DNA from: Actinomycetes bacterium
GTDB taxonomy: Bacteria > Actinomycetota > Acidimicrobiia > Acidimicrobiales > Palsa-688
DNA length: 62,428 nt
Assembly (NCBI GenBank): GCA_021787035.1
Contig: JAJYMM010000080.1
Location: 1-62,428 of the forward strand
Reading direction: 5' to 3'
Made by a program: the position numbers and the translations under genes. How positions within the stretch are numbered: the first letter of the stretch is position 1; every line of letters begins with the position of its first letter. The notes under the pieces are model-generated. The model did not search any database. It saw only the letters and a program-made list of their open reading frames with translations, and was not told where the DNA came from. Below, piece after piece: positions 35,350 to 45,151 of this stretch.

Positions 35350-36239
35350 TGGCCACCCACCGGCTGGGTTCCGAGTGATCTAGCACTGGGCGATTGGGCA
35401 CTGTGCTGTTGGGCACCGTGCTGTTGGGCGCTGTGCTGTTGGGCTGCTGTGGGCGATTCGCGGTGCATAACCTCCGGGCCCTCGGCCTGAGCTCGCGCCG
35501 GCGTCACCTCGTCGGTCCCGAGGAAGACGTCCCTAACGGCGGGGTCGGCAAGTACGTCCTCGGGTCTCCCATCGGCAATGACCGAGCCGGAGTCGAGGCA
35601 GATGAGCCGGTCGGTTGTACCGCTAAGTGCCCGCACGACGTGCTCCACCCACACAACCGCCACGGGTTGGGCTCCTGACGCCCCGCTTCTCGCCCAGCGC
35701 ACTATCGCCACGAGCTCACTTACCTCAGGGTCGGTGAGGCCAGCGGCGACTTCGTCCAGGAGAAGCAGCCGAGGCCGTGTGGCGAGAGCCCGCGCCATCT
35801 CCAAGCGCTTACGAGAAAGCAAACCGAGGCTCCCGGCAGGCCTGTTGGCGTCAGCCGCCAAACCGGTCGTCTCCAAAGACGAGTACGCCTGCTCGCCAGA
35901 TGCCCGGCCACGCAGCCCTGCCCCTTCCTGCGCGGCGACGAGGACATTTTCGAAGACGGTCATGCGCTCGAAGGGTCGGGGGACCTGGTAAGTACGGCCT
36001 ATGCCAAGCCGGCACCGGGACGCAGAGCCAAGCCTATTGATAACCTGCCCCGCGAAGACCACCCGGCCTTCGTCCGGTTCGAGGTCCCCCGAAATGATGC
36101 TGAAAAGACTTGTCTTCCCAGCACCGTTCGGGCCGACCACGCCGAGCAGCTCGGTCTCGGCCACTTCGAGACTGAGCGACTCTGCCACCGTCACGCGCCC
36201 GAAACGCTTCGTGACGCAGTCGAGCTCCAGGAGCGTCAC
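35346..36239 (-). CDS. livG: ABC transporter ATP-binding protein (LivG) with Gln/His-rich tail
   Basis: A 297-residue ATPase: Walker A GPNGAGKTSLF, signature region SLGLLSRKRLEMARAL and Walker B LLLLDEVAAGL. The start is GTG 36239, in a GTGA overlap with the SBP stop. The last ~35 residues are a low-complexity tail (AQQHSAQQHGAQQHSAQ) encoded by a 15-bp tandem repeat and absent from ordinary LivG proteins. The signature motif is LLSRK rather than LSGGQ, a weak form but common in LivG relatives. Confidence 0.88.
   Translation of the reverse strand: MTLLELDCVTKRFGRVTVAESLSLEVAETELLGVVGPNGAGKTSLFSIISGDLEPDEGRVVFAGQVINRLGSASRCRLGIGRTYQVPRPFERMTVFENVLVAAQEGAGLRGRASGEQAYSSLETTGLAADANRPAGSLGLLSRKRLEMARALATRPRLLLLDEVAAGLTDPEVSELVAIVRWARSGASGAQPVAVVWVEHVVRALSGTTDRLICLDSGSVIADGRPEDVLADPAVRDVFLGTDEVTPARAQAEGPEVMHRESPTAAQQHSAQQHGAQQHSAQSPSARSLGTQPVGGQ
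35396..35444. repeat. 15-bp tandem repeat encoding the LivG C-terminal tail
   Basis: Three units (GGGCACTGTGCTGTT and variants) at 35396, 35411 and 35426 plus a partial fourth. In the livG frame they give (H/Q)SAQQ-type pentapeptides. It lies immediately before the livF start. Confidence 0.85.
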
Positions 36240-37645
36240 GGGTTGGTTGGCTCGAGGTCTCCGTTGATGGGCCAGGCGGGTGCGTCGGAATTGTCGACGA
36301 CGAACATGGCCCACGGGAAATCAGTGAACTTGCCCTTGCGGCCGCGCTTCCACTGCACCCCAGCGGCCGGGATCAGCGCGACGCCGGGCGCCGGGCCCTT
36401 CGTGAAGTCGAGGACGCCGTTTATGCTCTCGATCTTCATCTTCTGGAGGTTGGCAGCAACTTCCGCCCGGTCGCGCGGGTCGCTCGCCTTCGCCAAGGCA
36501 TCGAAGGCGACCTCAAAAGCTGCATAGGTCGAGCCGATCGCCTGGGTCCACTGCTGGCCCGTCTTTTGCTGGTACTCCAAGGCGAGCCCTGCCGCGGTCT
36601 GGCCGGTCAGCGACGACTTGTAAGGCGCAAACGGAGACCACCAAGCGTCAGTGGCGATATTGTTGACCAACGGGCCGAGGGCCTTCACATCGGCTGGGAA
36701 CAAGAGGACCTTAGCGACAGTCGCGATCTTCGGCTTGAACCCTTGCTGCGCTGCCTGCTTCCAGAATGTGTTGAAGTCCGGAGGCAAGGGGCAGTTGACG
36801 TAGACCTCGCAATCATGGGACTTGAACTTCGAGATCATCGAGGTGTAATTGGCAGTGCCGTCGGGGTAGGCACCCCCGTCCACGGGCGTGTAACCCGCAG
36901 CCTTGATTTGCGGCGGGAACCCGGCACGGAACGCGTTGCCGTCGGCGTCGTTAGGGAACATCTCGGCAACTACCTTGTTGGTCGAGATCCGCTTCCACAT
37001 AGGGATAAAGGTATCGCCGAACTGCGGTAGGCCGAAGAAGAAGGCCACGTTGTAATCGAACTTTTGTGTGGGTTTCAGCGGGTTGCCACCGAGGCCGGCG
37101 TACCATGACTCCCACGGCACGACCGTGGACACGCACGGGACCCCTTCCACTTCACAAAACTGCGCCACGGGGTTATCGGTCTCGGGCGTCGAACTGGCTA
37201 TCAGGATGTCGGCCCCTCGGTTGAGCACCAAGTCCTTTGCGACTTCAGAGGCACGGTTGGGGTTGGACTGTGTGTCCACAGATATGATCTGCAAGTCGTA
37301 GTGCTGGCCACCTGTCCTGAAACCCTTGGAAAACCCCGACGTGGCGCGAACCGCCGAAATGGCGAAGTTGTTGGACGTGGCAAAGTCGGCCAGTGCACCG
37401 GTCTGCGGGCCGACAAAACCGACCACTATCGTGCGCGTCGCTGACTGGCGGATGTGCCTGGCGCGTTCTGCGACAAGGCGGTCGAGGCCACCACCGAAAA
37501 GCTTCCCGGCACCTAGGACGGCAGCCCCCGACCCCGCGCCCATCAGCAGTTGACGCCTCGAAAGCACGTGAGATGATGCGCCGTCGAGCGAGCCGCGACC
37601 CTCCCCGTCCCCGCTTTGTCCCAATGGTGCACCTGCTTCGAGCAT
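36236..37645 (-). CDS. Branched-chain/aromatic-type ABC substrate-binding protein (LivK-like)
   Basis: A 469-residue type I periplasmic-binding protein. The N-terminus carries a Tat-like signal (SRRQLLMGAGSGAAVLGAG, about 29-47). The mature part shows VVGFVGPQTGALADFA and ADILIASSTPETDNPVAQFCE, the ligand-site region. The ATG follows GGGGAGGG. First gene of the minus-strand operon livK-G-F-H-M-vdh-pcaJ, divergent from pcaI across operator copy B. Aromatic acid binding is inferred from this context. Confidence 0.88.
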   Translation of the reverse strand: MLEAGAPLGQSGDGEGRGSLDGASSHVLSRRQLLMGAGSGAAVLGAGKLFGGGLDRLVAERARHIRQSATRTIVVGFVGPQTGALADFATSNNFAISAVRATSGFSKGFRTGGQHYDLQIISVDTQSNPNRASEVAKDLVLNRGADILIASSTPETDNPVAQFCEVEGVPCVSTVVPWESWYAGLGGNPLKPTQKFDYNVAFFFGLPQFGDTFIPMWKRISTNKVVAEMFPNDADGNAFRAGFPPQIKAAGYTPVDGGAYPDGTANYTSMISKFKSHDCEVYVNCPLPPDFNTFWKQAAQQGFKPKIATVAKVLLFPADVKALGPLVNNIATDAWWSPFAPYKSSLTGQTAAGLALEYQQKTGQQWTQAIGSTYAAFEVAFDALAKASDPRDRAEVAANLQKMKIESINGVLDFTKGPAPGVALIPAAGVQWKRGRKGKFTDFPWAMFVVDNSDAPAWPINGDLEPTNP

Positions 37646-37668
37646 GTGCCCTCCCCTTCGAGGTTTCT

Positions 37669-37695
37669 GTTCGCTATACGAACATCACGTTCGCT
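37669..37695. promoter_or_regulatory. Triple half-site operator between livK and pcaI (copy B)
   Basis: Half-sites GTTCGC (37669-37674), ACGAAC (37678-37683) and GTTCGC (37689-37694) have exactly the spacing of copy A at 27143-27169; the two 27-bp elements agree at 22 positions. It lies 24 bp from the livK ATG and 56 bp from the pcaI GTG, so one bound protein could control both directions. Confidence 0.8.
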
Positions 37696-37750
37696 ACGTG
37701 TACAAGCTGATAGTGTATGGCCCGACGGAGCGAAGGTCAAGGAGGGGTGC

Positions 37751-38562
37751 GTGGCCGAGGTACTGGACTTGAAGTCGGCGGTGGCCGAGCTGGTCCACGA
37801 CGGGGACTGCGTGGCCCTCGAGGGCTTCACCCACCTCATCCCTTTTGCTGCGGCACATGAGGTGATCCGCCAGCGTCGCCGCAACCTGACATTGGTGCGG
37901 CTCACCCCCGACCTCGTCTTCGACCAGATGATCGGGATGGGCTGTGCGAGCGCGCTCGTGTTCTCTTGGGGCGGCAACCCGGGCGTCGGTTCCCTTCACC
38001 GCCTTCGAGACGCCATCGAGCACGGGTGGCCCAAGCCGCTCGCGATCGACGAGCACAGCCACGCCGGGCTCACCAACCGCTACGTAGCGGGTGCGTCTGC
38101 CCTTCCTTTCGCCGTCATGCGCGGCTACGCCGGCACCGACCTGATCGGCCGCTCGCCCACCATCGCGACGGTTGAGTGCCCCTTCACCGGGGAGGCGCTC
38201 GTGGCCGTGAAAGCGATGCAGCCAGATGTCGCCATCGTGCACGCCCAGCAAGCAGACCGTCGGGGCAACGTCCAGCTCTGGGGGATCACGGGAGTTCAAA
38301 AGGAAGCCGTGCTCGCCTCGGCGCGTTCGCTCGTCACAGTTGAAGAGCTAGTCGATGAGCTCGTCCCGCGGCCGAACTCGGTGTTCCTGCCAACTTGGGC
38401 GATCACGGCCGTTTCCCCCACGCCCGGTGGCGCGCACCCCTCGTACGCCCTCGGCTACTACGAGCGCGACAACGACTTCTACGTCGGCTGGGACGCGATC
38501 AGTCGGGACCGCGACAAGTTCCTCGCCTGGATGGGTGACAACGTGCTCGCCGAGGAGCCGGC

Positions 38563-38566
<4 letters not shown>
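37751..38566 (+). CDS. pcaI: 3-oxoadipate CoA-transferase, subunit A
   Basis: A 271-residue class I CoA-transferase alpha subunit of the CatI/GctA type: [42 protein letters not shown]-type [18 protein letters not shown] and [19 protein letters not shown] 37751 is supported by AAGGAGGGG three bases upstream. The stop overlaps pcaF by 4 bp. Its partner subunit B is encoded at 30402-31199 on the opposite strand instead of directly downstream. Confidence 0.88.
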
Positions 38567-39742
<1,176 letters not shown>

Positions 39743-39762
<20 letters not shown>

Positions 39763-40942
39763 CGTGCCAGGGTTGAGGACCCAGGTCGCCATCATCGGCG
39801 CCGGCCCGGCCGGCCTCGCGCTCGCCAGGCTGCTGGAGCGCCAGGGTATCGACTCGGTCGTGCTCGAGGACCGCAGCCGCGACTACGTGGAGCACCGCAT
39901 CCGTGCTGGGGTTCTGGAACGAGGTAGCGTCGAGCTCTTAGAGGAGGCCGGCTGCGCCGAGCGCCTCAACAAAGAGGGCCTCGTGCACACCGGGATCTGC
40001 CTCCAGTTCGCCGGGGAACGCCACCGCATCGACTTCGACGAGCTCGCCGGAGCGAGCATCGTGGTCTACGGCCAGACAGAAGTTGTAAAGGACCTGATAT
40101 CCGCGCGAGTGGAGCCTGGGGGGCCACTCCTGTTCGAGGTCTCCGATGTCGCGCTCCACGACCTCACGACTTCGCGGCCAAGGGTCACTTTCCGCCACGG
40201 CGGTCGCAACCACGAGCTCGAGTGCGCTGTCGTGGCGGGCTGCGACGGTTCTCGCGGCGTCTGCCGGGGCCATGTGGCCCCGGGCGTGCTCCAAAGCTAC
40301 TCACGCGATTACCCCTTTGCGTGGCTCGGGATCCTGGCCGCCGTGGCTCCTTCCAACGACGAGCTGATCTATGCGCACAGCAACCGCGGCTTCGCGCTCG
40401 CGAGCATGCGTTCACCAGAGCTCTCCCGTCTCTACCTGCAATGCCGTCCCGACGAAGACTTGGCCACCTGGCCCGACGAGCGGATCTGGGAAGAGCTCCA
40501 GCTCCGCCTCGGCCTTCCGGGTTGGGAGCTCGCGAAAGGCCCCGTGCTCGAAAAGGGCATCACCCCCATGCGGAGCCTGGTTTTCGAACCAATGCAGTAC
40601 GGGCGTTTGTTCCTTGCTGGCGACGCCGCGCACATCGTGCCACCGACGGGAGCCAAGGGCCTCAACCTCGCCCTGCGCGACGTGGGCCTGCTCGCCGAGG
40701 CACTCGTAGACTTTTTCATAGGGGGGACTAGCAGCTCACTCGGTTCCTACTCGGAGCGTTGCTTGCGACGGGTATGGCGCTACGAGCATTTCTCGTGGTG
40801 GATGACTTCGATGCTCCACCTCCCCGAAAATGCCAACGCCTTCGAGCAGAAGCTACAGGTGGCGCAGCTGCGCTACACGACGACCTCGAGCGCCGCCGCA
40901 AGGACCCTGGCAGAAAACTATGTCGGGCTGGCCCCTGTCTAA
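39743..40942 (+). CDS. pobA: 4-hydroxybenzoate 3-monooxygenase
   Basis: A 399-residue class A flavoprotein hydroxylase. FAD motifs: [19 protein letters not shown] at the N-terminus, [11 protein letters not shown] (DG motif) and [20 protein letters not shown]. The stretch [20 protein letters not shown] and the C-terminal [14 protein letters not shown] are typical of PobA. It hydroxylates 4-hydroxybenzoate to protocatechuate with NAD(P)H. Starts 20 bp inside the end of pcaF at ATG 39743; the longer frame upstream is pcaF shadow. Confidence 0.93.
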
Positions 40943-40948
40943 TTTGTG

Positions 40949-40975
40949 CGCCCCCTCAATCGGGAACCGGGGGCG
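40949..40975 (+). terminator. GC hairpin after pobA
   Basis: CGCCCCC (40949-40955) pairs perfectly with GGGGGCG (40969-40975) across a 13-base loop, starting 7 bp after the pobA stop. No T tract follows, so termination efficiency is unknown; it could separate pcaI-pcaF-pobA from vanA. Confidence 0.45.
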
Positions 40976-41071
40976 GCCCGGATCTGTGTTCGTATGGCAA
41001 GCACGGGTTTCGGCTCCTGCAGGCTTGATGTACGATGTCGAGACCGCCAGCGGTTGAAAGGGGGCCACCGG

Positions 41072-42220
41072 ATGAGCGCCACGCTCGTTGCGCCAGAAAA
41101 CGTGACGGCCAGGCAGGAGAACTCCGTCTACGAGGGTGCCAGCCCGGGCACCGCTACGTCTTGGTCCAAGGTGGCGCAGCTGTGGCCGAGGCAATCCTGG
41201 TACGTGGTCGCCTTCGCCCACGAGCTTTCGCCCGAGCACTTGGTGGCAAGGACCGTCCTCGGCGAGCACCTCGTTATGTTCCGCTCCCCCGAGGGGGCTC
41301 CGGTCGTCTTGGCCGACCGATGCCCGCACAGGCAGTACCCTCTTTCCAAGGGTTCGCTCGCTAACGGCCGGTTGGTCTGTGGGTACCACGGCTTTAGCTT
41401 CGACTGCGCAGGCCGTTGCGTGGCAGTACCGGGCCAAGACCACATCCCATCAAGGGCCGATGCACGCACTTACGCGGTAACGGAACTGGGTTCGTGGGTC
41501 TTCGTGTGGATGGGCGATGCCAGCAACCCCGACTGGTCCAGGCTGCCACGTGCCCCGTGGCTGTCAGACCCGCGTTGGAAGGTGATCGAAGGCATGGCGG
41601 CACTCGCCGCCAGGTTCCAATTGCTCGCCGACAACCTCCTCGACCTATCCCACGAGTCTTATCTACACGCCGGCCTGATCGGCACGCCCGAGGTAGCCAG
41701 TACCCCGATCGAGACAACGACGGACGAACAGGCACATGTGGTACGGGTCAACCGCCATATGCAAGGTGCCCAGTGCCCAGCCTTTTACGCCAACTCCACG
41801 GGCCTGTCCTCCCCAATAGACCGCTGGCAGGACATCGAGTACTACTCTCCTGGTTTCTATGTACTGCATTCCCGCTTGGCGCCCGCCGGCGTCGTGCCCG
41901 AGGCAGACGGCTCTGACCCGAGCGGGTTCCATATGAAGATCCTTTATGGCTTAACGCCGTCCACAGCCGGCTCGTGCTATGACTTCTGGGCCGTCGCCCG
42001 CGACTTCGCCATCGACGACGAGCACGTTACGAGCGTCCTCGACAAGATCCAGCGTGAGGTCGTACAACAGGACGTGGACGCCTTGGAGATCTTGGAGCAG
42101 CGGCTCGCCGAGGAGGGCGAACCTGCCGAAGTGAGCATAAAGATCGACCGGGGCGGGCTGGCGGCGCGGCGCATGAACGCTGCGCTGCTTGCAGCTGAGA
42201 CCGCTGTGGCTCGCCCCTAA
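41072..42220 (+). CDS. vanA: Vanillate O-demethylase oxygenase subunit-like Rieske oxygenase
   Basis: A 382-residue ring-hydroxylating-type oxygenase. Rieske cluster ligands in DRCPHRQYP and CGYHGFSF; the mononuclear iron motif is DNLLDLSHESYLH. Length and layout fit VanA, which demethylates vanillate to protocatechuate and formaldehyde. ATG 41072 is 129 bp after pobA with a purine-rich AAAGGGGG upstream. The reductase partner VanB, normally adjacent, is not in this window, so electrons must come from another reductase. Other Rieske demethylases cannot be excluded. Confidence 0.85.
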   Translation: MSATLVAPENVTARQENSVYEGASPGTATSWSKVAQLWPRQSWYVVAFAHELSPEHLVARTVLGEHLVMFRSPEGAPVVLADRCPHRQYPLSKGSLANGRLVCGYHGFSFDCAGRCVAVPGQDHIPSRADARTYAVTELGSWVFVWMGDASNPDWSRLPRAPWLSDPRWKVIEGMAALAARFQLLADNLLDLSHESYLHAGLIGTPEVASTPIETTTDEQAHVVRVNRHMQGAQCPAFYANSTGLSSPIDRWQDIEYYSPGFYVLHSRLAPAGVVPEADGSDPSGFHMKILYGLTPSTAGSCYDFWAVARDFAIDDEHVTSVLDKIQREVVQQDVDALEILEQRLAEEGEPAEVSIKIDRGGLAARRMNAALLAAETAVARP

Positions 42221-42273
42221 GCGCGCTAAGCTGCGCCGACCTTCCATCCTGTGACAGGTCGACCCTTCAATAG

Positions 42274-43770
42274 ATGACCGCGCCCGTCAAGCCCTCGCCA
42301 TCCAGCGCGCCCGCCGGGCCGTCGCCGAGCAGCGCTCGACGTCGCTATGGCGTGCTCGTCATCTGCAGCATGAGCCTATTTATGACCTACCTGGACAGCA
42401 GTGCGCTCAACGTCGCATTGCCCACCATTCATCGAGACCTTCACGCGAGCGTGGCCGGCCTCCAGTGGGTCGCCGACGCCTACCTCCTTGTGCTGGCCAG
42501 CCTTCTCATGCTCTCAGGGTCGGTCGGTGACCGCTTTGGCCGCCGCCGCGTCTTCACCATGGGTCTCGTGCTCTTCACGCTGGGATCAGCCCTCTGCAGC
42601 GTGGCACCGAGCGTCGGTGCGCTGATCGCCTTCCGCATGGCCCAAGCGCTCGGCGGGTGCCTGCTCGTCCCCGCCTCGCTGTCGATCGTGCGCCAGGTCT
42701 TTTCCGACCCCGTGGAACGGGCGCGCGCCCTCGGCATCTGGAGCGCCGTCTTCGGGCTGGGTATCGCCACCGGCCCGATCATCGGCGGAGCACTCGTCTC
42801 AAGCGTCGGATGGCGCTCGGTGTTCTGGGTAAACATCCCGATCGGCCTGGCCACCTTGCAGCTAGCGCGGCGGACCGTCCCCGAGTCGCGCTCCACCCAC
42901 CCGAGGGCCTTCGACCCCGGCGGCCAACTGCTCATGGTCGTCGTCTTCGCAACTGTTACCTACGGCGTGATTGAGGGGCCGGCGAGCGGCTGGGGCTCGG
43001 CGGTCATCATCAGCCTGTTCTGCGCCGGCGCAGTCGGCCTTGTCGCTCTCTTGGCCTACGAGCGGCACCGGGACGAGCCCCTCCTCGAGACGCACTTTTT
43101 CCGGAGCCCGCCGTTCTCGGCGGCAACAGCCATTGCAGTCACAAGCTTCCTCGCCCTCTCCGGGTTCCTCTTCGTGAACACCCTCTACCTCCAAGACGTC
43201 CGGGGCTTCTCCGCGTTGGGCGCTGGTGCCTCGCTCCTGCCCGCGACCGCCGCCATAGCCGCTTGCTCTCTTGTTGCCGGCCGTCTCGTCGGGAGGTTCG
43301 GGCCACGCGTCCCTCTCACGCTCGGCGGGGTTTGCATCATGGTGGGAGGCGCACCGCTCCTTGGTCTCGACCCCCATACGAGCCTACTGCGGCTCGGAGC
43401 GTCCTACGTGCTCCTCGGCTGCGGGTTCGGCCTTGTGAACCCGCCCATCACCCAGACGGCCGTAAGCGGGATGCCGCCGGAACGGGCCGGCGTGGCTTCG
43501 GCAATCGCGTCGACATCCCGGCAAATGGGCAACGTCCTCGGAGTGGCCGTCATGGGTTCGATGGTGAGTGCCACCGCCCTCGGGCCAAGCCGCCTCTCCG
43601 ACGCCGCGGCAACGAAGTTCACCACTGCCAGCCACCTGTCGTGGGCGATATTGGTGGCATGCGGTGCCGTCTGCACGGTGACCGCCCTCGCCTGCACGGG
43701 CCGGCGCGGGACGCGCGCTGCTGCCCGCGTGTACCAAGATGAGCCCCACGTCGTCGCAGGCACGAGCTGA
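42274..43770 (+). CDS. MFS transporter, DHA2/EmrB type (14 TM)
   Basis: A 498-residue major facilitator with about 14 hydrophobic segments. Motif D1 LDSSALNVALPTI in TM1, motif A SGSVGDRFGRRRVF in loop 2-3 and the antiporter-like motif GIATGPIIGG in TM5 place it in the DHA2 drug:H+ antiporter group. It follows vanA by 53 bp and may export toxic aldehydes or aromatic acids, or import them; the cargo is unknown. The final codons and stop lie in a 20-bp duplication. Confidence 0.88.
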   Translation: MTAPVKPSPSSAPAGPSPSSARRRYGVLVICSMSLFMTYLDSSALNVALPTIHRDLHASVAGLQWVADAYLLVLASLLMLSGSVGDRFGRRRVFTMGLVLFTLGSALCSVAPSVGALIAFRMAQALGGCLLVPASLSIVRQVFSDPVERARALGIWSAVFGLGIATGPIIGGALVSSVGWRSVFWVNIPIGLATLQLARRTVPESRSTHPRAFDPGGQLLMVVVFATVTYGVIEGPASGWGSAVIISLFCAGAVGLVALLAYERHRDEPLLETHFFRSPPFSAATAIAVTSFLALSGFLFVNTLYLQDVRGFSALGAGASLLPATAAIAACSLVAGRLVGRFGPRVPLTLGGVCIMVGGAPLLGLDPHTSLLRLGASYVLLGCGFGLVNPPITQTAVSGMPPERAGVASAIASTSRQMGNVLGVAVMGSMVSATALGPSRLSDAAATKFTTASHLSWAILVACGAVCTVTALACTGRRGTRAAARVYQDEPHVVAGTS

Positions 43771-43804
43771 GCGGGCAGCGACCTAGCTGAGCGGGCAACG
43801 ACCC
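43765..43804. repeat. 20-bp direct duplication across the MFS stop codon
   Basis: AGCTGAGCGGGCAGCGACCT (43765-43784) is followed directly by a near-identical copy (43785-43804). The MFS stop TGA is in the first copy and a second TGA occurs in the second. Confidence 0.8.
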
Positions 43805-43920
43805 ACCACAAAGCCGACCAGGCTGGCAGCGCGGCCAGACGGCACGGTCGCTGGTGCGACGACCGCCGCCCACGCCCAGCCTCCGCCAGCCTCGTCGGAC
43901 GCGTGTCACGCTCCCGTTCG

Positions 43921-44139
43921 ATGGGCTGGTTCTATGGGCTGGTGCAGCAACTCCCCGACGACCTCCCCCCGGTCGAGCGCGAAGCGGTTCGAGTTGTCCT
44001 CCAAGACCGTTGCGGGCGGGTCCTACTTTTTCGCGCACGCGAGCTGACTGGTCCTGAGCCGCTCCTTGGGGCCTTCGCTAACCCCCAAGCCCTCAGCCTT
44101 TATACCTCTATACCGCCCGCGCCCCCACGCCGACCATGA
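43921..44139 (+). pseudogene. Nudix hydrolase N-terminal fragment (probable remnant)
   Basis: The peptide starting MGWFYGLVQQLPDDLPP continues VEREAVRVVLQDRCGRVLLF, which closely resembles the first beta-strands of Nudix hydrolases. After RARELTGPE the expected GGG and Nudix-box residues (GX5EX7REUXEEXGU) are absent in all frames nearby; the frame runs into unrelated low-complexity sequence and stops. I read it as a truncated gene. It could instead be a chance match, since only about 45 residues are recognisable. Confidence 0.45.
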
Positions 44140-44176
44140 TCGCGGCAGCCATTGTCGCCAGCATCATGCCGGCGCT

Positions 44177-44226
44177 CAGCGCGGGTGCCGGCCGCAGCGC
44201 GGGTGCCGGCCGCAGCGCGGGCGGCC
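44177..44226. repeat. 18-bp tandem repeat (CAGCGCGGGTGCCGGCCG), 2.8 copies
   Basis: Units at 44177 and 44195 are identical; a partial third follows from 44213. Adjacent to the decayed Nudix fragment. Confidence 0.85.
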
Positions 44227-44293
44227 CCAAGGGCCTCCTTCGGTCTCACCGTGAATGACGAAGAAATCCACGCCCGACACCACTTCAAAACCC

Positions 44294-44375
44294 GCCGCTG
44301 GGCATGATTGATTACATCGGCAAAGCGTTGGGCCCTGATTCATTACACATACGGTATGCAATCATGCCCAGCGGC
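44294..44375. repeat. 17-bp perfect inverted repeat flanking a 48-bp AT-richer core
   Basis: GCCGCTGGGCATGATTG (44294-44310) and its exact reverse complement CAATCATGCCCAGCGGC (44359-44375). The core is clearly richer in A+T than its surroundings and holds two imperfect copies of GATTsATTACA. Could be ends of a tiny non-autonomous element, a regulatory hairpin or a site-specific recombination site. No function can be assigned. Confidence 0.75.
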
Positions 44376-44640
44376 CTGGGGGGACCCGAACCTTCCGGGA
44401 ACGTACCCGAAGTCACTCCGGCTCACGCGGCCGAGCGCGCACAATCAGCAACGACACCTCTCGGCGGTCTTCCCCAGCAGAGGAACAAATGGGGCCGGCC
44501 CAGGTTGCGGCCCTCGATCGAGCACCTGCTGCCAGAACCGGCCCCCGCTCACGTCCCCATTCTGCCTGGCCACGTGGGCGCCGCGGTAAGCGCAACCCGG
44601 CGATCGTGTTGCCGAGCGGCGGCGGTACAAGACTGGGGCA

Positions 44641-45138
44641 ATGGACGACTTTCGCGGGCTGCCGGGGCTCGACATCTCTCCCGAACCACCGGGCAGTGAG
44701 CTGGCTGCAAGTCTGCTCTCGGCCTACTTTGACGAGCTGCGCCGGCGCTTCCCCGGCGGGTTCGACCCGGACCTCGCCCTTGCCGCCCACGACGAGGAGC
44801 TCGTCGAGCCCAACGGGATCTTGCTCGTGGCTCGCGTCGAAACGCGCGCTGTCGGTTGCGGGGCGCTGCGCAGGCTCGAAGGCATGACCGCGGAGGTCAA
44901 GCACATGTGGGTCCACCCCGCGGCGAGGGGCAGAGGCGTAGGCCGGGCTTTGCTTGGCGCGCTCGAAGATGCTGCCCGCATGCTTGGGTGTACCTCGGCC
45001 CGCCTGGACACGAGCGCGCACCTACGCGAGGCGCTCTGCCTCTACCGTTCGTCTGGCTACATGGAGACGGCCCCCTACAACGACAACTTTTACGCCCATC
45101 ACTGGTTCGAGAAGCGGCTCGGGCCCGGCGGGGCCTGA
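44641..45138 (+). CDS. GNAT-family N-acetyltransferase
   Basis: A 165-residue acetyl-CoA-dependent acyltransferase. Motif A is MWVHPAARGRGVGRALLGAL (about residues 82-101), with the pyrophosphate loop RGRGVG; motif B region LYRSSGYMETAPYN near 135-148. Cytosolic. The substrate (small amine, antibiotic or protein) cannot be told. It converges on the MT-A70 gene with a 13-bp gap. Confidence 0.85.
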   Translation: MDDFRGLPGLDISPEPPGSELAASLLSAYFDELRRRFPGGFDPDLALAAHDEELVEPNGILLVARVETRAVGCGALRRLEGMTAEVKHMWVHPAARGRGVGRALLGALEDAARMLGCTSARLDTSAHLREALCLYRSSGYMETAPYNDNFYAHHWFEKRLGPGGA

Positions 45139-45151
45139 GCACTGGCGGCGT

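Larger units (their letters stand above)
43771..44640. other. 870-bp gene-poor region with decayed sequence
   Basis: No intact gene is recognisable. In order it holds a 20-bp duplication, a Nudix-like fragment, an 18-bp tandem repeat and a 17-bp inverted repeat (all listed separately), then about 260 bp before the acetyltransferase in which I see nothing. The composition looks like a decayed insertion or rearrangement scar. Confidence 0.5.

Noticed and set aside
43771..44640. Insertion sequence
   Set aside because: Despite the inverted repeat and decay, no transposase-like frame and no target duplication could be seen.
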